A DNA stretch of 64,000 nucleotides from positions 279,245-343,244 of the forward strand of contig QPMI01000049.1 of assembly GCA_004431415.1 (NCBI GenBank). Direction: 5' to 3'. Both the position numbers and the translations under genes were made by a program. Source of the DNA: Cyanophora paradoxa (Eukaryota; Glaucocystophyceae; Cyanophorales; Cyanophoraceae). Below, piece after piece: positions 55,108 through 64,000 of this stretch (within the stretch, counting starts at the first letter, position 1; every line of letters starts with the position of its first letter). The notes below the pieces were generated by a model, which searched no databases, had not been told where the DNA came from, and was given only the letters and a program-made list of their open reading frames with translations.

Positions 55108-57410
55108 TTGATATTGGCTGTATTGGCTTTTTAACTTTCTCTAGCGCATGGATTACATCACTTTTTGCCTCGCATTGAAGAAACGCTTTACACAAGCACC
55201 TGTTGAGATGTTTGCATCAATCAACGCGGCTGTGTCTCTCATCATTGAGGCCAACAAACTGCAACGAGCAGCTCGGTCTTGGAAGAGAATGATTAGAGAA
55301 ATCCAAGAATTCGTAGCGGTAAATAATCAACCACTTTCAATTTCGTGTTCGAACGTTAACATTCCTGCTCAGCCTTCCATCACTTTCAGGACATGTGGGT
55401 ATAAGAGACAAAGCACAAGGTGGCGATTTGCAAGACAGTCTGGATCGAAGACGGAACTGTTCTCCAAATACAGTCTGCGAGTGTGCCATTCAACCTATGC
55501 CGATGGTGTGGTGGGCTTCTTTTTTGATCCGACCGGAGTTTTCAGCAGCTACTGAACAGTCCTTCGTATTATCCCCGGTTCCAGTGCGTTGATTTCGATT
55601 CTGTCGTGCGGCCACGGCTGATCAAATTTACACAACGGCGTCCAGTTACGGCGTTCGAGCAATACAGATTGGGGCGATCGTGTTCCAGATTACTATTTGC
55701 GGTCGCAAGAATCCGAAACCCAACATCTCACTGGCGACTTTGTTCAATCAAGACTTTTCTCTTCTCTTCACGAGGAGGGCTGTGTGCGAATTCGGACGGT
55801 CTTGGAGTGTGTGCGCATACTCTACAGATTCCGCAGTGACGCAAGCTGGTCATTTCCACACCTACAGCTTATTCTGAAAACTGGACTCTAATGTCGTGTT
55901 TCTAGGTCCACGGCGCTCTTTCACCCCTGTGTTTGTGTACCTATGTCTGCGCATCCTAATTGGCGGTGCGTGATCATTATCTCGCTTTCCGCTTTTCGCC
56001 ATTGTCTCACCCCGTTTCGCTCAGAACAGCAATGCAACGCCTTGTTTTTCTCATGGATGGAAGCGAGAAACTTCGATGAATGTTCCGCGTATTCCTTACA
56101 CCGTGCTTGTTGCCAACAGCCGCCGCCCCAGGAGTCCCCGCTCCGAAGCCAAGGTTTGCATGCCTTATAATCTGTCTCTTTCTTTCAATCATTCAATACC
56201 GTTGAGCAGAGTGGGTTTTGCAATCCTCTCACCGGCAAACTGACAAGCATATTTCACAATGGCTCTCAATATCGATGACCTCCCCGGATGCGCAACGGCA
56301 TTTATGATAAGTTCGCGTAACGCATCCTTGCGCGGCTTTGTATTCCGGACAGAAACCTAAACTTTCTGCAGCGTCGCACAGTGGCGAGCACGGCCATCCG
56401 CTTCGGAAGGTGGATTTCTGGAAAGCGCAGAGCAAAACCGCCGGAAAAACATGTTTCAAGCACACGATCTCCGCTCAAACATGGATGCGGAGTTGTGCGT
56501 ACTGACCAAGGATCATGATAGACCCCATCTGCCCGAACGGACTACTGCATGTGCATCGAGCCGACGGACTGAAACGTTCCCACTGCAGCTGTTCTGACAC
56601 CTTCGGTACAGCGAGCCGACGGACATGCTGTAGAGTCCAACGCCAAAGATGGTTTCGGAAAGAGATTACGCAAACAGCTTTTGTTCAATTGTGAAAACGA
56701 AAACCTTCGGTAAACCTTTTAGAATGGATATAAGTGAACATCCTTCGAACGCGCCGTCCATTGAATTGTCTCTGACCAGGCGTTCAAGGCTTGCCGACTT
56801 TAGCGGATGGCCACACTTTCGGCTCGCCCCTATGCGACTTCAGCGAGAGCGACTGGAGTTCCTGCGGCATGGCGAGCTGAATTTCGACATGGGTGTTGAC
56901 CGTTCAGGGGCGCGGCATACTGACGAATTCCACCTCGTCAAAACCGTCTGGCGGATGTCTTCAACTATCTTCGCGGCAACGCGAATAATGGTGATAAGCT
57001 CAGTCCTACCTCGATTCAGTGTGTCGTTGCATCTTCCAACTTCCATTCGTGTTGATTTGCAACGTACAACCACTAACTTAATTACTTTCGTCAATGCGAA
57101 GTTAGCATCAACATGGATGTTCTTGTCCTTTACAGGCGCCAAGCGAAGCGGAAATACGCTGCGCAGAGCAAAGATGGAAAAGGATCGGCGACTTTACGAA
57201 GCAGCTCTCCGAAATGGCAAGCCTCCTCCACGCAGCCAGTCGACCTTGTCGCGGAACTCGAAGATAACGCGCCGTTTGCCTGGGAAGCCACTGAACGGCT
57301 GTACGATGCTATCGAGCGTGTTGCAAGGCGCGCACGATATCCGCACTTTTCAGAACAACGGTAAGAATTAAATTCGCCAGACCAATTTAAGTGAAGTTCG
57401 CATTACAAAT
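55108..57410. other. Unresolved stretch with short exon-like frames
   Basis: Protein-like frames on the plus strand include KRFTQAPVEMFASINAAVSL (55195), EDGTVLQIQSASVPFNLCRW (about 55450) and DLVAELEDNAPFAWEATERL (57242) before a gtaaga donor at 57361. They may continue the transposase-like fragment, but splice sites could not be chained and the opposite strand is also partly open. Confidence 0.3.
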
Positions 57411-57465
57411 CGAGAAGAGCGAACTTTGATGTTATAATTAGACTAGCAGGAGTAACCATGTGTGC

Positions 57466-58343
57466 AGATGGACGAACCGTCGTTTTACGGACTGACGAAC
57501 TTTCAAAGTTCGCTATTGCAGACGTGGCAGGCGACATTCTGCATGGTCTTGATGCGGATATGGATAACAGAATTGCCTCTATCGGATCCTCGTAATCATC
57601 ACTGGACGTCCTGCACGGCATTGGTCGAAGTAACGTTGAGAAAGCAAAGGCTCCGACACGTCCGTGACGTTGTAACATTGTTTATCCGGACTTCTTGCTT
57701 GAACTCCGCAAACTAGCAGTTTACAAGGGTGCGAACGTCACTACGTACCCGTGCCGTTCTGGACAATGTATGCAGCTCTCGTTGTATGCGTGCGCGAACC
57801 ATTGGCTGTAGCTTGCCTGCAATCGGCTAAATGTGCGAAGAGTGACGGATGCATCGAGCTGGGCGGCCAGCAGTTTCTTCCCGTGGACGGAGCGGGCGGT
57901 CACAATGTGAAAGTTACTGCAGGATCGGGCACAATCACTCTGATAACGAGTCGGCCGACGAACGCAGGCAAGTTGTGAAAATATCTATTGCAATGCATAT
58001 TGAATTCGTATTGGACGTTTGAACGGATTTTGTTTGCAGAAATGGAGCCCTTGCCGTCCTGCAGCATGCACAAGCGGTTCTTGAACAAATTCACACCTTC
58101 TGACACGGAAAAGCCGGTCCATTCGGAAGGGCAAACGTGGCTACAGCTACGATATTCACACAGCTGGCGTCGATACAGTAAGAAAACCAACCAGAGCTGG
58201 GTTCATTCTTGAAGGAAGTTCGAAATTCGAATTCGCAATTGCCGCGCCAGCTGCAGATCTAGAGTCTAATCTGCCCCACATTGATGACAAACTCGCATTA
58301 ATTCTGCACAGTGATGACAATCACGATGAAGAGTACGGTGCTT
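57466..58343 (+). CDS. Three exons of an unknown protein, one GC-AG intron
   Basis: The exon from 57466 (after tgtgcag) reads GRTVVLRTDELSKFAIADVA and LHGLDADMDNRIASIG to a gtaatc donor near 57589. A later exon reads CAKSDGCIELGGQQFLPVDG and VKVTAGSGTITLITSRPTNA, ending at a GCAAGT donor at 57968 (acceptor at 58039). A last frame ends FILEGSSKFEFAIAAPAADL and DDKLALILHSDDNHDEEYGA with a stop at 58343. The beta-strand-rich middle resembles an extracellular or capsid-like sandwich but no family was recognised. Frame continuity between 58040 and 58140 is unsettled. Confidence 0.4.
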
Positions 58344-58591
58344 AATCTCTTCGTTTTGCGAGCGGGAAGCTGTTCGAAATCCCCGTATCTGGCCGTTTTC
58401 TTCGACCTCTACGTTGACGAGCGAGAGCGATTCATAGAGACTAAAGGCACCTGTTGAACCATCCGGATATCGATCCGCCCTGTTTGTTCTTCGTGTCATG
58501 ATCAGCATGCGCACCCAGGCCGAGCTGGGAATACACGATAGAACCTGTATGCCGGAGCTGGGCCCTGGCTCCGTGATCGCACTTCTCCAGC

Positions 58592-59080
58592 ATGCCTCGA
58601 GAATGGATTGGCGTCCCACCTCGAAAGGAACTATGTATCCTTGCTTTTACGCCAACCACCACCTGTCATTTCCAGCGAACTCTCAACCGACAAGCACGAC
58701 AGCTCATTCATGTCCTTATCGCGATGGTTCCCGACGGCAGCTCTGCGACGAGGGGGCCATCCCTACCCTATCATTCCCCTCGGGCGAATGGGTTACCTCA
58801 GCGCGAGGAGATCCAACGCATCCTGACCGGCGAGAGCCGTCCGCGCTTGCTCGTGCAGAGGCCTTTTCGAGTTCGCCCACGCAAAGCACCCGGGGTGCGT
58901 TTCGCATCATTCGAGCTGCGTCTACCCTTCTCAGCTTGCTCGTTTATGCCCAACTTGAACTGCGACGAATCGACATCACCAAGAGACCTCTCTGTCGTTG
59001 GTTGCCTGACACCATCGGCCTTGGCGCCTGATGCCTCTCCCCGACCACACATCGTCGCAATTCGAGCGTGTGCTCCCTAA
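58592..59080 (+). CDS. Intronless 162-codon frame, doubtful
   Basis: ATG to stop, Arg/Pro/Ser-rich, with QREEIQRILTGESRPRLLVQ and PFRVRPRKAPGVRF. Two other frames over the same DNA are also open, so chance is a real possibility. No domain is recognised. Confidence 0.2.
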   Translation: MPREWIGVPPRKELCILAFTPTTTCHFQRTLNRQARQLIHVLIAMVPDGSSATRGPSLPYHSPRANGLPQREEIQRILTGESRPRLLVQRPFRVRPRKAPGVRFASFELRLPFSACSFMPNLNCDESTSPRDLSVVGCLTPSALAPDASPRPHIVAIRACAP

Positions 59081-59258
59081 CCCAACAATCGATCACCTTA
59101 TCAGAGCTCAGCATGCTTCCCAGATAAGAGAGTAGGAACTTTCTTGCGAGCGGCTGCCGTTCACGTCCTGCGTAAAACGTAGCCTACAGCGCATGCGCAA
59201 ACGTCATTTATGCAAATAATTAGCTGTAAACAAATTTATTATTTCTTGTGGCCTGCGC

Positions 59259-59498
59259 ATGCAGCCGCAGAGCCTCGAGCCGGGCCTTTCGATCCGTCCT
59301 GGTGATAAAGCACACAATCATGATTCTTCTGATCATGAGCCCTTCGAGCTCGTGATCATGAAGCCTCAGGCCTCGGTACCAGGCGACTCGGCGAGCTCGA
59401 CGCATGCCAGTCATGATCAAAAGCTCGTGTCTCGTAGCAAGCAACCCTCCGGCCGCCTAGAAGACACACGGCGCTATGATGGGAGCTCGAGCCTCGAG
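59259..59498. repeat. Direct repeat, copy 1 (about 240 bases)
   Basis: It starts atgcagccgcagagc and includes ggtgataaagcacacaatca, repeated ATCATGAT palindromes, ggtaccaggcgactcggcga and ccgcctagaagacacacggc. It is nearly identical to 59669-59913. Confidence 0.88.
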
Positions 59499-59668
59499 AA
59501 AGCCTCAGCCTCCTTTGAGGCCCAGGGACATCGCTGGTCATAGACTCTAGATCTGAGAGCCTCGGAGCTCGAGCTTGTGATCATGTGCATCGGATCATGA
59601 CGCCGCTGAGCCTCACTGGCTCAGCCTCGGCAGCTCCCTTTGAGGCTCCGATCCCTGATCATGACTTA

Positions 59669-59913
59669 ATGCAGCCGCAGAGCTCGAGGCCCGGCCTTTC
59701 GGATCCGGTCCTGGTGATAAAGCACACAATCATGATTCTTCTGATCATGAGCCCATCGAGCTCGTGATCATGAAGCCTCAGCCTCGGTACCAGGCGACTC
59801 GGCGAGCTCGACGCATGGCCAGTCATGATCAAAAAGCTCGTGTCTCGTAGCAAGCAACCCTCCGGGCCCAGCCTAGAAGACACACGGCGCTGATGATGGA
59901 CTCGAGCCTCGAG
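59669..59913. repeat. Direct repeat, copy 2
   Basis: It repeats 59259-59498 in the same orientation with a few one-base gaps. The 170-base spacer between copies also has TGATCATG and CTCGAG palindromes and part of the family (gatcatgacttaatgcagcc). No coding capacity. Confidence 0.88.
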
Positions 59914-60990
59914 ATCCGCATGATGGGCCGGAGCCACTAGGACGATAATATTTAATTATGCCTCTGTCCCCTCATGATCAGCGAGGACGCTTATGCACAT
60001 GAGATATGACGTCGTGCATGCGCTGTGCACGTGTGAATGCCTGCAGGCCAGTTGCTTCCTCATCAATTCAAATCTATTACTTCCTATTCCTCAAAAGCTA
60101 CTCTCCTAATTCCTAATAAAGCTACATTCTCCCCTACACATAGATGCGATTCGGCTTTTGCAATTGGGTCGGCGGCACTCGGGCATTTGCATATTTGCTC
60201 TTGGCTGCTGTCGTCGAGGGGTTCCGACTGGAGCCCGGAGTCGTGAATCGAAGAATGTGGGAATGTGACTACGTCAGCACGTACCGAATACTTCCACGTG
60301 AGGGATCACCTGGCTCAATGTCTAACAAAGCATAAAACCCAAAACGATATCTGTCACAACCATCACTGTCGAAGCTCGACGTTCGGTTTGCAGCTGTGAT
60401 TCTGCAGCACTGGCCAGCCCCCGGCTGCCATATCCAGCAACCTGCACGCGCAGGCCTGTTCAAGCAAGTAGGAAGGTACTTGTAATTGAAGAAAGAACGG
60501 AATAACCAGTTGAGAAGATGTTTCAGTCGAACATGCGTGTGAGCCGCGTAGCTTTCGACGGGAACTTGCTCTGGACCTGTTGCATTTGTTCCCAGAAGCT
60601 CTCCCAAAACATGCCTGCTCGTATTCTGGGGGCCCACTTCGGGTTCGGATGCCAACACCACAGTCATTCTGCTCGTCGAAAACTTCACGAAATACTTGAA
60701 GACTGACCCCGATCTTGAAGTTCCGATTTCCGCATCGGTAGTGCCATAAGAGCAGTTGAAAGGAGTGCATGGTATTCGGAAACAATGTTGGCAAGCAGGA
60801 GAATCGCGGCAAAGAAGCAGACGTGACCCCGTGGCCCGAAGCAGACGCAGCAATCATGCTCAGTTGTTCTCTCACTGCCGCGCGAACAGCGCGGTCAAAA
60901 ATCGAACAGCGCTAGAACAACGCTCACGAACCGGCTTTTGGATATGTGGAAACTGGAAGTTAGAATTGTAAGCCTTGATAACCTCATTCA
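59914..60990. other. Unresolved stretch, possible minus-strand exons
   Basis: Minus-strand frames with protein-like content are FKIGVSLQVFREVFDEQND (about 60660-60720) and SVFKYFVKFSTSRMTVVLAS (60640-60740), which overlap in different frames, so at most one is real. No family is recognised. Confidence 0.25.
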
Positions 60991-60999
60991 TCCGCTTTT

Positions 61000-62100
61000 T
61001 TGCCAGCTCGATCCATCATGTGAAATTCGGGCCTGGTTGGAGGGCGAGTATGATAAAGTTCTGAACGTGTTCCAGATGTGCGGAGAGGACTCAATTCTGG
61101 AGTTCTGAGCTCGGACTTCCGAGATGTACCTGCAAACGAGCACATGAAAAGGAGAATACGAAGCTGAACCCTCCCGAACCTGAGTTCAAGTTCTTTGATG
61201 TGCTCTTCAGGGGAAGCCGTGATATCGTGATTGATGAAACGCGCCATAAGTGCAGAGTAAGTTTCTCCTGAATCTTCGAGAGAAATCGGATACGTGTACG
61301 AAGCCTCTTCTCGTATTCTTCCTCATGCAGCTGCCCTGTTGGGTACCACATCTGCAACGTCGGAGGCCTAACGGCGCCAGACGCGTCGAGAATGTCGTTC
61401 AGACATTCAGACAACTGGAGTAAGAAGTCGCCTGCATGGACTCCGCACTGCCGTTAAGCCTTCAGTACCGGTAAATTTCAGCAATGCGAGCAATTGAAAT
61501 GCCGACCGACAATGTGAACGCGTCCTGAGCAGTTGACGTGGAGCAGGGAAATAAATCGATTCGACAGACACGGTCCTCAAGTCGTGTTCCGGCAACCACG
61601 GTCACATCCTCGCATGCTCGAAAGCATCTCACCAGCGATGACAGCCGAGTTTTGAAAGTAGGTCCCAAGAGAATCGTAAAAAACCATTCCCGCCCATCCG
61701 AGAACTCAAAAGCACGTGACAGTCCTTTGCGATGAAAAAAATAAGCGAAACGATATTGTTATACGTTAAAGAATAGATTACCAGTGGAATGCCTCTCCAA
61801 TACGAAGCGCCCCGGGCGTGGTTGCGGTGCCGTTCCAGAGATGCAATTGGAGACAATGCTCTCAACGACATTCCATGAATTCTAGGGGTCGGATTCCAAG
61901 TTGACGCATCAACTGTTTCGCACCAACAATCTCCAAAACTGTTTATAATTATGCTCGAAATTAGCAATGGAAGACTTTGAAGATCATTACGCACAATTCT
62001 GCATGTGGATGTCATTGAAGGTCACCCAGCGTGTGCTCTGAAGAAAAGCGAAGCCTCCCGTGAATTCCGGCAACTCCGGCACGTCAGCAAGCGGACGCTC
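61000..62100 (-). CDS. Minus-strand exons of the right-edge gene, unknown
   Basis: Exon-like frames from right to left are LADVPELPEFTGGFAFLQST and RWVTFNDIHMQNC (61998-62100), WYRGIPLVIYSL-like hydrophobic sequence near 61770-61850, QMWYPTGQLHEEEYEKRLRT and IRFLSKIQEKLT (61265-61360), then RFINHDITASPEEHIKELEL (61180-61240). They are probably parts of one protein with at least one membrane span. The splice sites were not all found. Confidence 0.35.
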
Positions 62101-62529
62101 AAGTCTTCTGGTTCGAGGCGAAAACACGTGAAATGCGTCCACGTTGTACTTGAGTACAATCCTTGAGACAGTTCGTGGCCGAAGCCTTGCCTGCTTGAAC
62201 TGAATCTGAATTCCCGTCGATCACCTTGTTGGCGCAGCTGAGAATCCCAGGTATTGAAACGACCAAGAAGTCTGCAGTGATGCACATCGCGTTCGACCAT
62301 GGATGATGGGAAAGTTCTTTTGAAAAACAGGATGTCAAAACAGCTTGCTTAGAGTAAAAAGACAGCAACTTGGCCCACCAGGAGCCCGAGGCGCACTGAA
62401 CCGCAAGACGGACGAAGATTGATTCGCGATATCGTGTTCCATCACTTGATCACTATAACAGCGTGCGTTAATTCTGCATTCATCACATTAAACAGAGAAT
62501 AGGTGATCCATATGTAAGAAAAAAGGGAG

Positions 62530-62860
62530 CTCACCCAGACTTCCGAAGTCGCAAGCCCGGCTTCGCCGATAACCACTCTGTGCGTTGTGTATACGCCTCG
62601 ACAACGCAATCACTTTGGGAATTCGCTGAACATAACGGATCGGCACTGCTGAAGAAAGGATATCTGAAGTTTTTTGAAGCTTGCGAGAAACATCTGCAAG
62701 ATTTCGAATCCGACGAGTTTCTTCAGACGAAATGGAAGCTGCCTCTCCATGAGAGCAAATATGAGGCTGAGCTGCCTCAGAACGCCACCTGAACCTGCTC
62801 CTATGTCCGCAATCACAACCTCTGGCGAGTCCAGCTCCAAGTCGAGTTCCCTTCCGGCAA
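62530..62860 (-). CDS. Exon of the right-edge gene, unknown
   Basis: One minus-strand frame without an ATG runs through ASISSEETRRIRNLADVSRK, QKTSDILSSAVPIRYVQRIP and VIALSRRIHNAQSGYRR to a gtgagc donor near 62535. Two other frames of the same DNA also look protein-like, so the frame choice is uncertain. A helical, basic region. No family is named. Confidence 0.35.
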
Positions 62861-63510
62861 GACCCCCCGGAAATAACTCTGCTATCGTTTTGATGTCAAC
62901 GAGGCCGAGCTCGCCATAATTCAAAGATCGAGAGAGCGATCCAATGATGAGCTTTCATGTTGTCTTGTTTCTTCAGGAATGCTGGGCAGACTCTCCTTCC
63001 GGATATGAAACGCATATCTACACCGCTCCGCTTCATCCGCATAGCGACCATTTGTGACAACCCAGCGCGAGTTGCCAGCGCCGTGGAAGTGTCACATCGA
63101 CTGAATTCAATCATGCCACGGGAGCAAGAAACGACAGCGGGGCGACTTCGTTTTCTCGCTTCTGCGCTTCACTGGCTTGTCGCCTTCGATCACTCAGAAT
63201 TAAAAAACCAGAACATTTAGACGCTCGAACCGACATACGGAGCTGAAGCTAAGATTGGAGGACTTCGCTGCAGCCTGACGCCTGCACGCTGCTGCCGTGG
63301 TGCGCGATGCACTGAGTCAACAGATGCGTCTGAGAATTGGGATCGTCGTTCGCGCCGTATGGCTTCTGGCTGAAGTCTATTGCTGAGTCGTTTCCGGCTG
63401 AACGCGTTCTTTTAATTCCCTGGCCAGGCTCTGGTCCGAAATCAACGCCTGACACGCGGGGTATCAGTTCAGAGATGGAAACATGAGCCATGATTCATGC
63501 ATATGCTCAC

Positions 63511-64000
63511 CGGGTATATTCTGAGTAAGGTAAGCCCAAATTTGATGCGTGTTCGGAAGTCGACCAGACGGTGTGCGAGCGGAAGGGTCCTTCGAATTCT
63601 TGATAGCGTACCGGTACCACGACACCCTCCAGTTGCTCAACTGTGGATGCGTTTTAGGCCGATCCGTACTGGGCTGCTGCGGTAGGTCGCTGCGCATGCT
63701 CTTCCGGCGCCGTTTGACGGTGACGGGCCGATGTGCAGCTAAAGGGCGTGGGAACTCATGATCATGATCACGATTCTCATGGCAGGTTGGCGAATTCCGT
63801 GCCGGAGAGCTGTTGGAAGAACTGCTTCCGCCTGGAAGCTGCAGCTGCTCTTCCGCCTGGAATAAGCGCTCGCTTTCGGACTCATCGCTCGCTGACTGTT
63901 CACCGTACGAAAAATCGGTCTTGGTACGATCAAGAGACCGCAAGTGAAGTTTACGAAGTTCCTCGGAATCGCCAAGGAGTCTGATCTTCAGAGCTAGAAG
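63511..64000 (-). CDS. Partial gene entering from the right edge, unknown protein
   Basis: The minus-strand frame is open from the window edge for about 163 codons to a gtgagc donor at 63510. It reads LLALKIRLLGDSEELRKLHL, then an acidic Ser-rich stretch (SASDESESERLFQAEEQLQL), a basic VKRRRKSMRSDLP and NWRVSWYRYAIKNSKDPSAR. The next exon probably starts at 63448 (GVDFGPEPGQG) after a 62-base intron. The acidic/basic alternation suggests a regulatory or nuclear protein. Its start lies outside the window. Confidence 0.5.

Overview
The window is nuclear DNA of an intron-dense, GC-rich single-celled eukaryote. Genes are cut into many short exons. Introns are mostly 50-150 bases, with GT-AG ends, a frequent donor that reads GTACCCCC and an acceptor tract of C rather than T. 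At least eight introns, placed by restoring conserved protein motifs, start with GC instead of GT. Metazoan-like families (soluble adenylyl cyclase, p24, TBL2, IPT/TIG) occur beside algal-style gene structure. A haptophyte-like alga is my best guess, with pelagophytes and other GC-rich protists not excluded. No rRNA, tRNA, CRISPR array or bacterial operon was recognised.

Layout. 1-5.2 kb is gene-free and carries three small transposon-like elements ending TACCG...CGGTA, two of them in inverted orientation. 5.2-19.6 kb (+) is one very large gene for a soluble-adenylyl-cyclase-type protein: two cyclase domains, a STAND-type ATPase and a long helical tail. 20.4-23.0 kb (-) encodes a discoidin-type plus beta-trefoil lectin. 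23.6-25.8 kb (-) encodes a p24/TMED cargo receptor, almost back to back with a small coiled-coil protein gene (+, to 26.9 kb). 27.3-29.0 kb (-) encodes a TBL2-like ER-anchored WD40 protein. 29.9-31.2 kb (+) holds a helical-repeat protein, 31.8-32.9 kb (-) an unknown protein, 33.1-36.3 kb (+) a multi-pass membrane protein, and 36.9-39.2 kb (-) a bZIP protein. 39.2-45.0 kb is gene-free and palindrome-rich.

From about 44.7 kb the DNA becomes visibly less GC-rich. It starts with a clear IPT/TIG-domain surface protein (45.0-47.5 kb, +). After that come repeats (a GTAAAG array, a 100-base minisatellite, a 240-base direct repeat) and many short exon-like stretches that I could not join with confidence. 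They include a CACTA/Tnp2-transposase-like fragment (54.4-55.1 kb) and an open exon running off the right edge.

The genes do not form one pathway. Several concern the secretory route or the cell surface (p24, TBL2, lectin, IPT protein, membrane protein). The cyclase is a probable cAMP, bicarbonate or calcium sensor. Exon ends are my own splice readings. Those restored by conserved motifs are solid and the rest are approximate.
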